Shown one piece after another: positions 22,350 through 34,598 of a stretch of 60,000 bases of DNA; positions within the stretch are counted from its first letter, which is position 1; every line of letters starts with the position of its first letter. The notes below the pieces were generated by a model. The model was not told the origin of the DNA. It was given only the letters and a program-made list of their open reading frames with translations, and did no database searches. Both the position numbers and the translations under genes were made by a program. Origin of the DNA: Antedon mediterranea. Lineage: Eukaryota; Echinodermata; Crinoidea; Comatulida; Antedonidae. The DNA lies in contig NC_092676.1 of NCBI RefSeq assembly GCF_964355755.1, forward strand, positions 17,282,288-17,342,287. The letters run 5' to 3'.

Positions 22350-25300
22350 TAACCTTTGATCCCCTTGAATGACATGACCTACACTTGTACATACAGTAGT
22401 TTGTCAAATTGAAAGCTCACTATATGGTAGGCAATACAACATTATTGAGTCGGCATATACTTAGTGTTTAACAATTAATATAGGCCTACTTTGAATATTG
22501 AAGCTTGGTTTTAATGTTTATTTCGAAGTTGTTATTACCTAAGAGGTATATTTTTGTCTGCGATATTTATTTGTTAATTCGTTTGTTTTTTTATGTGTTT
22601 GTTCGGAATAACGTCCTTTACCAAATTTAGATTTGTGACTACAATTGAGTGCGATTACATTATTGCAGACAATCTTTTAATGAAGCTTATAGTTAATGCT
22701 AGAATAAATTCATAATGCTTCATAATGTTTTCAGTATTAAGAATACAATATCCAATATAATCATCTGAGTAACAGAAAAAGATCAATGTAGATTCGGATT
22801 AACTTACATGAGCCGCTCGCACAGAAACTTTTAAGACGTGTTTTATAGTTATAGATCCACCACATTATAATAATGCCACGTCAATCAACATTCTATCAGA
22901 AAATGATATAGTATTTTTCTGACTTTGTTTATAGATAGAAAATGTGTCTGAAAACAAGATAAGGTGAAAGGAATACCAAAATGTTAACAATGACTATATG
23001 TAACAAAAATATATATGATCTTCAATAAAATTGATAACAGAAAGATAAAAAGAAGCAAAGAAAAAAACATAAAACCATGTTAAAGATGTATATACTAAGT
23101 TTTATTTATTACTATTGGTAGATATTACGTGATATTAAAAACAAAAATAGAAATGATAGAAAATATTTGATGAAACATGGCGTAAGCTACAAAAGAAAAG
23201 AAGAAAAAAACATTCTATCAGAGAAGAGTGAGATAAAAATCTAGATAATGGAGAAAGTTTCAACATATTTGAACCAAGCAAACCGGTTGAAAGGCAGCAT
23301 TTCGTGTTACACTTTCACATCTTTTCACTGATCCGTGATGACGTAAACATGATTGTTTCATATCTTCAAAGGTTTCAATACCAGTAAAAACGAAGGAAAG
23401 GAAGATGTTTACGCATATATATATATTGATATTCAACGAATATTCGACCAAACAGCCATCCTTGTTTTTAACCAAATATCGTAATCAGAAAATGCATATC
23501 CTTGAGTTTTGCTTTTTAAATGTTGCCACACAAATAGGCATACGTCATATCAGAATGGATCATTTGCCATAATGGTGTTGTTTATATAGCAAAGTTTCTT
23601 CCTTGTTTACAATACGCAAATGAAATAATAAGAAAGGTTCCAAAGCGCCTGCGGGCGTGTTCGCTCGAGTACGCAGCGTGTTTTTTTATGAAGTAGAACG
23701 TGGATTGTATCCGAGTTGAACAGAAAATATTGATGCCTAGAGGTCGTTATTTTAAGTAGGTTACATATATCGCTAAACTCAATCTTGTTAATTCTATGAA
23801 TAGCTAATTCATGCCTTACTAATGTGTTAATTTATTTGCATATATTTGAGTGAAAGAAAATGTAAAACCTAATAAATCTATTAAAGCAAATCAAGTAAAA
23901 CGCACTAAACTCATTGAGTGATGTAACAGGCGATAAACTTATTGAAAGTATGCTATCGATCACGTCATCACTAAGAACTATGTGCTGTTTCATATTGCAC
24001 AATTATGAATAATCAAATCGGCTGCATTTTGATAGAAATCGGCTTTTCGAAAACTCACAAAAAGCATGATTTCAGACAATTTTAATCTACCAATTAATAG
24101 TGGACCACTCATCGCATTATCGAAGCCATCTTTCTGAAATTGAAAGAATTTTTCGATATATTTATGGGATTTGATTTCTTTGGAAAAAATAAAATGTCTT
24201 CATACATAATATACCCGGAATGATCAAAGGTTACTGAACAAACTACAAAACATTCCAGAACATATCGTATTCAGTTCAAAGTTGATTGTCTTTGAGTTAC
24301 CGTCTCGTTTTATTTTTTTCTATATATGAATTAATAGTTAAAATTATTCTCTTCGTTTATTGAACTACAATGAATAGTACAACATGCTTTATTAGATTCG
24401 TTTAGTACAGTTGGTACACGTAATTCCAATTAATATTAATAAGCTCAGACTCCGTGATGATTTGGACAAATATAGTTATTTTGCGTTTATGTTCGTTTAT
24501 CACGAAGAAATTACATGAGTTGATAAATAATTAGTATGCAAATAAGTAATTAATTAGATCGCTCTTGACGCCACATGTCCGTACATGTTTCTTTTAATTT
24601 TGAATAAAATCTCGAGAGTTTAGTAAATGAACATTTAACAGGTTTTCGCTCGTTTAAAAGAACTGTATTGCTTTGCAATAATGAAAACAGCAAATGTTTG
24701 ATAGAAAAGGCAATATCTGTCGTACATATGACTTAGAACCCCCTTTCAAAACTGGAAACTAGCAGAGAAATGACGGCTTTTTGTGGCAAATCCTACCTTG
24801 CCAACAAGAAAATCGTCTACTAGTCTCCGGGCCTCAATCTATTTTTTCTTCATTTGTTTCCTGAGAAAAGAATCCCATGTGAAAATTCTGGCTACAGGCT
24901 TGGCCTAGAATAATGTTATCATTTCCTCGGCCTTAATTACAAGTAGAAATGCAATCAATTGATATTGTCTTGGCTTAACAATATTCACTGAATATATTAA
25001 CGATTCACCACAAATTTTGTACAAAGTTCGTCATGACATGAAAATGTAAAGTAATATACAATAACGCTACATCTACGTGTATTATAAATCATGCGGAAAG
25101 TTTTACTGACGTTTTGAATCATATTAATACATTTCATGTAGAATTTTATAAACAATCGTTAGTGTTATAAATCATTCAAAGATCGAATTACAGAATGTAT
25201 TTATCAACAAGTGGTGGAAACACAATTTTGGAATGAAAGCGTGCATATCAATGATAATAATTAATGAGACAGGTTCATGTTAGCAAATTTACGACTTCAA

Positions 25301-27964
25301 AATGTCGAATGGATACCGGTTAATAATTCGATTTGAATCCTCCTGACAGATACTACGTAGGAAATGAAATACACCGCTTCAAAGTCCCGCTGATATCGTT
25401 CGCTTGAAAAGAAATTTCAACCAAATCCAGGTAAATCCCTGTCTTTTACGTATGTGCATGAATTTAAGAATGCAGTGTCATGTATTGTATGGAATTTACA
25501 TCATACATAATTTTGCATTATTTGTCATTTCAAAAGCCATACTAAACTATGTATTTTCTAAAAATATTCAGTACATTAGTAAACATTTAAAGAAACTTTG
25601 AATTCCGAACTAAAAAGTAATTAAACCAATGATTGTCCGATTCTCAGGGATTGGCTTCGATCATTTCCAAACATCTAGGTTAACACATTTGGGATGTACA
25701 CTGCAGTTGAATATATAATTTAGAAGTTCTAGAACATTTGCAGGACAGTATAGGTACTATACTGAAAAATGTACTTTTGATTTTGTAAATTTTAGCCTGA
25801 TATTCCTGAAAATTGTGATAATTCGTCGAGAAAAAAACCCCGAAAATTATATTATATTAATTTTAATTAATTTTAACACTTAAAAGTGTTATATACTTGG
25901 CAAAATACAGAGGGCGTTCTATTTAGTATTTGGGCCCATGTTGAAGATACATACAACTCGAGATATTAATACGATTTTAATTTGTCACGTCAACGGTATA
26001 TCTTGAGACTTGAAAAGTATGTAATATCCTTAGCAATCTTTTTGTAATGGATGCAATTAGTTTTGAAGTTGATCTAAAAAAAACTTTTCCCCACTATATT
26101 GTAATTACTGTACCGTCTTTCCAAACGTCCTGTCCAGTGCAGAACCAATTAAAACCGCTGTTAAAATAAAAAGAAAGGCCTTTATTGTTAAGGTAAGGTT
26201 GGGCTAATGATCTATGATAGATGCTTTAAATGCGATCGATACATAGTTCCACTGATATTAAATTGCCTAGTATAGGCCTACAATACTGAAAATCGGCTAT
26301 CTATTTATAAAGCTTATTTGATTTGTTATGTGACGTCATACTTGATTTTTACCCCTTGATTGATGTTATCGTTGGGACTCTTGTAGACATGTTGTCTAAC
26401 TTCGATCTCTTAAAATGCTAATAGTTATCACATTTTAATGATTTTTTTTCATTTATAGACTCAATAAATGTTAACTTTCGTCACTCCCACATGAAAAACG
26501 ATTATTTTTATGAATTTTAATCGTAAACCTGCTCAATTTAATTTAAAGAATGCAAAGATGTAAGTTATAACGATCGAAATCAATAACTATAAGAATATTT
26601 ATCAACTTACTATTTTTTATTGCACTTGTTATGTGATGAAATGATATATTCATGAAGAGAATTTGTATTATGATTATTGACAGATTTAGTTATCGTTTGA
26701 TTGATTGATTGATCGATCGATCAATATTGATTGATTGGTGGTGGTTTGATTAATAGTTGGATGGTTTGGTTTGATGGTTTGCTAGCTTGTTGGAAGATTG
26801 GCGCATTGCGGATGATTGATTTTAAGTTGTAGACTAGAGTTTTGCTAGTTTGGAAGTTAGCAATAACTAGTTACAATCACTGTTTTTTTTTTGTTCTATT
26901 AGTTGATTAATCGATTTAATCATAGGAAGTTAGAGATCAGATGTGTACGAGTAAATCAAAGGCTTAAGCAGTTGTTGAAGCGGTAACCTACAATAGTACG
27001 GTAATGCGTACGATACAGTTGTTATGAAATATCTATGGATTTCGCTAACTTCTTGCAACTGAGATTAAAATGCAATTAACAGTGACATTGACTTACTGCC
27101 ATCTATTTCAACCCGTAATTATTCAGTTTCAAATATTTAGTTTCAAACAGTACGATTAGTTTTAAGTTTTTCTGCTTTTATAAGTAGTCTGTGTAGTCTC
27201 GTTAAAAATAGGGTTAATTACAAACGTATCAAATGCATTTAGGTAATAGACGTCATTAAAAATACAAACGTTTTATTTAGTGTGCAACATTTTACAGTTA
27301 TGTATAATTGTTAATTACAAATTTACAATAACGGTAATCTATATTTACTGCATTTTAGTTCACCGAACCGCTTATTCAGTCCCATCCGATCCTGCACCTG
27401 TCACTGGACAGATTCTAACTGACTGTCGCAAGTCATCTAGATACGAGTAGAGCTGTATTAAATACTTTTAATTCCAATGGCATTCCACGTATATTCCACG
27501 CACTCAATAGGCCTAATTATGTTAGGGAAAATTATGATCATCAGGTTTTTTTTTGGGGGGGGGGGGGAGGGCGGGGTATGGGTATGGGTTACTTTACATA
27601 AACCAGGGAACAGCTATTTAAAATAGAATCAGGGATCGAGTACAGCCATGATTCATTCGTCCGTAATTTTACGTTGAGAATAATTGTTTCGTGTTTACAA
27701 TTAAAATTGTTTGTATCAATATCAATATACTTCCACTGTAGATAGTAATCGAGGATTGTATAAGTTTATTATTTTCAATCGATTTATTCTTGTGTCGAGG
27801 TGACGATCATTTCTACTCAGTCATTACCATGCTGTAGATGGTTAGCCTGGGTCAATATGTTATACTAAAACTATGTGTTCAATGACCCTTGTACTATGAT
27901 TTCCGTGTAGCCATTCTGTAAGGTTGCTTTCTTATAAACCAGACAACGGGTTCCGAGGTTTCTG
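22350..27964. other. No gene recognised
   Basis: AT-rich sequence with only short spurious open frames. It contains a GATT/GATC microsatellite (about 26698-26740) and a T9-G13 homopolymer switch (27546-27567). I see no exon, RNA or transposon protein. Confidence 0.6.
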
Positions 27965-28195
27965 TACATTTAATTCTCGATTCCCAGTGCTGTATCTCTC
28001 CACGTACTATCTATTTCCAAAGTATCATAGGAATATTTGGTAATACAGCATCAAATGTGGTGCCTGTATCATGTAAGGTTAGGTTAAGGGTTAGGTTACT
28101 ACTAGATACATGTGAAACACATGTGATGTAATACCAAATATTCCTGTGATGCTTCGGAAATAAATACAGTACCGAGAATCGGCTGAACGTACATG
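27965..28195. mobile_element. Foldback MITE with telomere-like loop
   Basis: Imperfect inverted arms: CGATTCCCAGTGCTGTAT (27978) and CTATTTCCAAAG through CAAATGTG (28011-28059) on the left, their reverse complements at 28118-28181 on the right. The inner AGGAATATTTGGTA (28029-28042) is perfectly inverted at 28132-28145. The left arm has a 13-bp insertion. The loop contains GGTTAGGTTAAGGGTTAGG. No coding. Confidence 0.75.
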
Positions 28196-28722
28196 TATTG
28201 TTTTAAAACTGAATATAGGCCTGTATAAATATACTATAGTATAAAGCCTATCTCCAGATATATTAAGGTTATAACATTTTAAAAATTAACTAAATATTCT
28301 GGAGGCTAATTGATCAGATAAAAAAATAAAAAGAAAACAAAAGAACATAATTTTTTTAAAGAAAGCTACATAGGCCTACACATGTATAGTTTCAGTTTGG
28401 TATTCTATACTTGTGCTGCTATATGGGCATCAAAATGGCAACAAAGAGTCAGTAACGAAGTACTGTGTGGCTCTTTTGAACAGAAACAAGAGGAAGAAGA
28501 CTGCAGGACACTGTCTTCGCAATAATAAAGAATTTCAGATGTTCTGCTGTGGCAGCAAAAACATGGGCTTGCAAACCAAGAAATAGACTTGCTCCAAAGT
28601 CTGTAGTTATTTCGAGGTTTTTCGATGTTTTTCTGAAAGTTTCCAATCTCAAGTAGTAGGCCTATACGTATGAAAAGCCATATATGCCAAAATATTTATC
28701 TTTTTACTAACATTAAGTCAAA

Positions 28723-28884
28723 ACTCCGTCTGGAACCCAGACTAACCAAGCAAGGCCAGCACTCACATACAGTATACCGTATGTACCTGAGGCGGATGCT
28801 GGTATGCAGAGAGATGAACTGGCTGTCACAATGGCAGATGGGAAATCCTGGAGGAATATAATTCATAAGTTCTGTCATGTCTAG
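28723..28884 (+). pseudogene. LINE polymerase C-terminal tail fragment
   Basis: A 54-codon open stretch ends at TAG 28882-28884 and reads QARPALTYSIPYV, then DAGMQRDELAVTMADGKSWR. It resembles the end of some non-LTR polymerases (RPxLTY, RDTG-x-ELxxxMxDR-xWR). Nothing polymerase-like could be read upstream, so this is a short 5'-truncated copy. An alternative frame over the same bases (28670-28861) looks spurious. Confidence 0.45.
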
Positions 28885-29749
28885 GAGGCCTATGTAAGTA
28901 TAATAGGGTTTATGTTGATATACTACGTATTAAACATAGTATGATTTTAATCCTAATTGTTCAATATAACAACATTAATAAATACTTTCCGGTGGTCTAT
29001 CGGCGATTGATTTAAGCAGAATTTTTGTAGAAAAAGTCCTACATTATCATTATCATAACAAAAAAATAGGCCTTTATGCAGTTATTATTCCTGCAAAAAA
29101 ATTACCTTTATCTCGATGTATTGTATTTTAGATTCTCATTGACATCGAAGTGTTTAACCAATTTTTTTTTGGGGGGGGGGGGGTAATTCAGCAAAATTTA
29201 GCTGGAAAAATTAGTGTAACGCCGATTACGACAAATATTGACTGAAACAAAAACTAAATTCAGTACAATTAGTACTGCTGCAATCAATTAATATGTTTAA
29301 TTGGATTTCAATCCATCGAGTAATAATGTTTTCACAGTGAATTCATAGATTAAATACTTAGATCTATAGACAATTTTACGGTGTTGTTTTATTCCTAAAA
29401 AAACAGTAGTCAAAACGTCGCTGTGACTTTTGATTTTTTTTTCGTATCCAGACAACTTCCTCTTAAGACTTTGACCATTCCGTATTAAATGATTATTTCA
29501 TATCTATCACTAAGAATTGTACTTAGACAACTGGACCCACTGGATTAGGTATAATTATATTCCGTGTTTTACGGTCAGTTTAATAGTCGTATGTTGTACC
29601 TCCAGGTTGCAGTTATTTTGTTATTTTAAGGAGTTAATTTGACTAGAATGTTTTGTTCAAATCATAGTTTTCTTGGTTTCTTTCGTGTGTTTATTTTCTA
29701 TTCGTTTTGTCACGTATCGTATTTGTATTTTTTGCATGCACCGTTATTG

Positions 29750-29851
29750 TTTCAATAAATGAATATTAATGAGTAAAATTAAACAGTGATTGATGATTAT
29801 CGATTGACAAACTAAATGCCATGTTTAGTCTAATCAATAGTAATCGAAAGT
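29750..29851 (+). repeat. Direct repeat copy 1 (about 100 bp)
   Basis: TTTCAATAAATGAATATTAA, then GTGATTGATGATTATCGATT and TTTAGTCTAATCAAT match 31408-31510 with scattered substitutions and a short indel. The two copies lie 1.66 kb apart in the same orientation. Confidence 0.85.
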
Positions 29852-31407
29852 ATCACTGTTACTAGCACGTGTGGAAACGTCACTACTTTGTATTCTTGAG
29901 AATATCGGGCCTACCTATCGAATTTCGGTTAAATACCCTGTAATGGAGAAATGAATGTCTTCTTTACCCAACAATATTATGTGGGATTGAAAGTAGGTTG
30001 TGTGCGCAACATATTAATTGAGTATAGCTGGTTGGGAAAATTAGGAAAGCGATATCGGTGAGTTTGGGATCAGAAGATGTAAGGTTGGTCCATACCTACC
30101 CTGAGAGAGAGCATGAACCGACCCGATTTTAAGTATAATAATTAGGCATATGTGAATATACGACTCTTAAACGCTACCTAAAGGCTTAAGCGCTCAAAGC
30201 GTGATTGTAATAAAATGTGGCACAGGAATAGAATAAAGATTGTAGGGTGACTTTACAGAAACGTCTTCACTAGACCTATATTTAATATCCGTGACAAGCA
30301 CAAGGAATTTGATAATATGAAATATATAGAGGGCGTTGAGTTGAAAAGTTTTCAAAGTTCCTTTAAGGGCCTATATCAAATTTCTTGATTAATGTTTATA
30401 TGTCGTCCGCATGCAAAATGCGAGGTTCACAAATAAACTTTCAATCGTGAAACGATGATGTTATTTTTGTTCATGGTTGTGTGTGTAAATGTAGAAAACT
30501 TAATTTTAAAATAAATCAAAATTAGCCTATTAAGGTATGTTTATGCCAAACCAACGGAAATAAATTGTTACTGATAATACTGATACGACGTAAACTCATG
30601 CGTATACAAAAGGAACGCGAGCATTGGTTTATTCGTGTTGTAAACTGACAAATTATTCATTTTAGTTTAAATCCAGTAGTGATTTAGTTGGTTCACCCCC
30701 AGGTTCACCAAGCTAATAATAGCCACAGTGTTGTCAGAAACAATGTGAAATTCTTGTATAATTCCAAATACATAATTACTAATTAATGCACTTATTAACA
30801 GTGCGCGTTTTAATGTACTTTTGTGTCATTGATTGATGGTTTTTAATATGTAAACTGATGATTAAAGTATCTTAGAATGGATTGCTACGTTGAGACGTTA
30901 TAGTATGTAACTAACCAATTGATGTATGGATTGTGATTTAACGAATGTATTTCTAATACTGATACCAGTTTTTGTTTAGATACAACACAGGGTAACAATA
31001 TGAGGCATTGTTGCGCCGTGGTTAGAGGATTCAGAGGGTTAAGTTTTACACGATATACGTCTAGCGAAATTGCGGTATCGCGTCTTCTGACAGCAATCGT
31101 CAACACATGTGGGATTATTTTCATCTACTACAGTAGGTAGGCCTAAATCTACCTACTTCAGTTGCCATTTTTTGTGTGTGGAAAATCCTTTATCAATTAT
31201 TCACTTTGCCAATCGTACCGAGATGACAGAAATAATAGGGAGTGGCAATCCAGTCTAGCTTAACACTAAGCAAATGGATATTGGTGCCACGGCCGTTACT
31301 AAATAATTTCGGTTTCGAATTAACCTAATAATATTGCACTCCATGTCACTTCATTTCATTTTGCATTGTCGTCAACAACTTACACTCTAGGTTTATGTCA
31401 ATGATCA

Positions 31408-31510
31408 TTTCAATAAATGAATAATAATGAGTAAAAGTAAAATATAGTGATTGATGATTATCGATTACAAATCAAATGCCGTGTTTAGTCTAATCAATAA
31501 TAATCGAACG
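31408..31510 (+). repeat. Direct repeat copy 2 (about 100 bp)
   Basis: Partner of 29750-29851. It shares GTGATTGATGATTATCGATT, TCAAATGCCGTGTTTAGTC-like text and TAATCAATA followed by AATCGAA. No terminal inversion was seen, so this may be a segment of a longer unrecognised repeat. Confidence 0.85.
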
Positions 31511-33380
31511 TACTATTACCTATTCTATAATTGTATGCTTATTTTAAACTTGTTTTGCTTTATAATTGGTAATTTAAAAATTCCCAATGATGAAATAACA
31601 TGTATACAAAGTTGGGGGGGGGGGGGGTCGGAGAACGCCCGGGCTAATATGACTGACTGTCATGAATAAAAGATGATTGAACACAAATGCTGAAACGGAG
31701 TATTGATACTGTTTTGTGTGACGAAAAGTAGTGCACATGTATTAAATATGTACAGTTCAAATACTTAGGGTCCGAACCGGTGTTCAAACGCTGTAGATAC
31801 AATAATGAAAACAAAAAATGCACAGGTTTGAGGTAATGGTCGATTCATAGGTATGATACTCTTGTATTTATTTATTTGTATGTAGAATATACTGAGTTCA
31901 GTAGGTCTAATAACCGTCGAGTAGAACGTTTTTTGAGTTATTCAACCCCAAAATAATGGTCAATGGCATACAATCGTCACCGTGGCCCAATCTTTGAGTT
32001 CAGTGAATTTACATGACGTCCCACCTGAATGGACATTATACAAATCAACTTGCTTCATAGGAATGTGTTTATCTGTATATGCTGTACATTATAGTGATCG
32101 TTATAATATTGCGTTTTAAGCATAATACAATTGGAATACCGTATTGACGAAGTTTGGATCAACAGATCGTAAGGTAAGCCAAGTTAATTCCGTAGGACAT
32201 AACCTCCCCACCTCGATCACTCGGTTTAACAAAAACGTTATAACCATGGTCACCGTGTTCATTTATGAGCAAACGCGTCGAAATAAAACCAAAATTTGCA
32301 TATTATATCGTTCATGTGGTTTTATAATGGAACGTGATTAAATCTTAACTTTAAACATTTATTCCCCCCCCCCCAACTCCCCAACAAAATTAAAAATAAG
32401 ATTCAATAAAATCATAATTGGATTAGGCCATTTTGTAGTTTTTTAGTTAATTAATTCCGTAGGATAAATGACAGAACAAATAATGTTTTCTCTTATAAAA
32501 AGGCAAAATAAAATGAAAAAAAAAAATCAGGGTGACAATTATTATCATCAGTAACCATTCACATAATAGTGCAAAACACTAAGTAGTGCGCATAACAACA
32601 AAATAGTATTAACTAATAAAGCATTTCATTTTAATGCCAGTTGGAAACATTGAGAATTTAGATTATTATTATTATTATTATTGTTTGTATTATTATTCAT
32701 AATAGTTGATTGTATTCGAACTTATAATGAGCACATTTACATGTTTATGCGTATTTCATTGTACAGTATATATCACCTATCATAGTTTCTATTGTATCGA
32801 ACGAAACACAATAGTATAACTATGGAGGGGTATAACTGATCGTCTTTGAGTTCCGATTACGGAGTTGCCATCCAGAGTAGACGTCCGTGGTCCCTCAAAT
32901 CTGTGTCTTGGTTGGGTCACTGGGGTCAAATGTGAGTAACGGGATTGTCATGACAGTAGTAAATAATAGCAGACACGTAACTTGACAGAATAATACTTTT
33001 ACTGCTGGAAATATAGCTCGAACATTTGTAGTAGTAAAGACGGACACATTAATGATTGTAATGTATTTTCACTAACGGTGTTTTGTTCAAGCTCGGCCTT
33101 CGAATTTAAAAAGCAATTATCATTTATATAGCCACAACATGATGTTGAATCTGAAAACAATTACACTTGTAAAACAGGAAGGTTAAATTCTATTTTCGGA
33201 GAATAGATAGTGAGCATGTAATCAAAGGTCTATGCCTACTCATCAATACAAATAACTCCTCGAACATGCGCACATATCAGCGCGCCCTCGTCGCGTCAAT
33301 GACGAGTGTGTACTTTTCATCTTAAACTCTGTCTGTCCTGACCCCCCTCCCCCTTTTTTTTATAGAAAAAAATAAATAAA

Positions 33381-33947
33381 AACATGAGACAACAATACAG
33401 ATCAAATCATCCTGGAGATACTGTGGAAGATTACTACCGAGCAGTATTACCAAATCAACAAACCGAGTTAAAAACCCCGTTTTTCTGCCGGTAACAGGCC
33501 ATGCTCTAACATATTTGGCGTAGCACCCAAGTCTATCGAAGTGTAATGTTGAAAAAGTCTTCAAGGAACTTGAATTTGGTACGATGATCTGCCAAGACAC
33601 GAACATCTTCATTCCGAGCTTCAGTGATGGAAGCGACTGTGTAAAATTAGCGGATCCAGATGTGTTCCCGAATGTGCGTGCACTTCTTCTAATCGCGTAC
33701 AGTAGGCCCTATGCCCGTAACGTCTGCTGAAGCTGAGCGGAGTTTTTCGACTTTATGGAGAACGAAAACCTGTTTGCGAAATCACATGTCTTATGAGCAG
33801 CTTTCGGGATTGTGCCTCATGAACATACACTTTAACATGAACATTAATACAGAGAATGTCATTCGCGAATTCTGTCTCCAAGCCAAGAAGAATGTTCCAA
33901 ACTTATGTTTAAAGATGCATCACGCGATGTCTAGAGCGCCGTTATAG
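33381..33947 (+). pseudogene. hAT-type transposase, C-terminal remnant (ZMYM-like)
   Basis: Starts with NMRQQYRSNHPGDTVEDYYR (33381), matching the block before the dimerisation region in hAT/ZMYM-like transposases. A stop at 33489 and a degenerate gap follow. KCNVEKVFKELEFGTM through DPDVFPNVRALLLIAYS (about 33540-33709) is open. A frameshift then leads into PVTSAEAERSFSTLWRTKT and LRNHMSYEQLSGLCLMNIH, the hAT C-terminal dimerisation motif, closing at TAG 33945-33947. The RNase H-like catalytic core is missing. Dead copy. Confidence 0.85.
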
Positions 33948-34439
33948 TAACTAACGTAAAATGTATGATAATAATTTAGAAGTTAGTTATTACAATTATG
34001 TATAAGCTATCACCTATACTATACATTCGAACAAAATAGGTATATTTTTAAACAAAATATTGTATGTACTGGGTATGATAAGCGTCTCACATACACACGG
34101 AGCCAAGATAGCTTCTTAGACTTGCACAGTGTATGAACTCTATAACCTTACGGTTCTCAATAATATCACTCCATGTTATCATTTTAATATCTTTTTTTTC
34201 AAACTTTTGCATCTCTACGTTCATTTCATGCAACTTTTGTATTGGTGAAAAGGGAGGAATTCAAATAATTCCTCTTGAGTTTACAGCCTCTCTACACAAA
34301 TCAACAAACAAGCAAGAAAAAAAGTGTTTGTCTGTGGCAGCCTGGAATATAAAAATGTTGTTTTTTGTTTTCTTTGTTTCAGTTTATTAGTGTTAACATT
34401 GTCATATTTTTTTGTGCGTAAACCGATTCAAATGATCTA

Positions 34440-34598
34440 GATTGCCCTAGACCGCCAAAGCTTCGCCCCCTGGACCCCAACCGGGGGCCCTTGGCGGCCC
34501 CCTGGCCTCCAGCCCATGGTTGCTCGCTTCGCTCGCAAAATACTCACATATTGGTTGACCCCCCCCCCCCCTTTAATTCTTTGCTGGCTGCGCCCCTG
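34440..34598 (+). mobile_element. hAT right terminus with TIR
   Basis: CTGGCTGCGCCCCTG at 34584-34598 is the reverse of a hAT terminal repeat (CAGGGGCGCAGCCAG). It is preceded by TTTAATTCTTTG, a C13 run (34559-34571) and a GC-rich subterminal region with GCTCGCTTCGCTCGC. It lies 0.65 kb downstream of the hAT transposase remnant in the right orientation, so it is likely the end of the same element. No matching left terminus was found upstream. Confidence 0.7.

Larger units (their letters stand above)
28885..33380. other. No gene recognised; one duplicated 100-bp segment
   Basis: AT-rich. It holds poly-G runs at 29171-29183 and 31614-31627, a C11 run at 32364, an ATT microsatellite at about 32662-32692 and a 100-bp direct repeat pair (29750 and 31408). 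Piece 32440-32510 weakly resembles part of the TTAAAGATG MITE family. No coding exon found. Confidence 0.55.

Noticed and set aside
33322-33612. 96-codon minus-strand frame
   Set aside because: Antisense to the hAT transposase remnant, whose + strand text matches the family.
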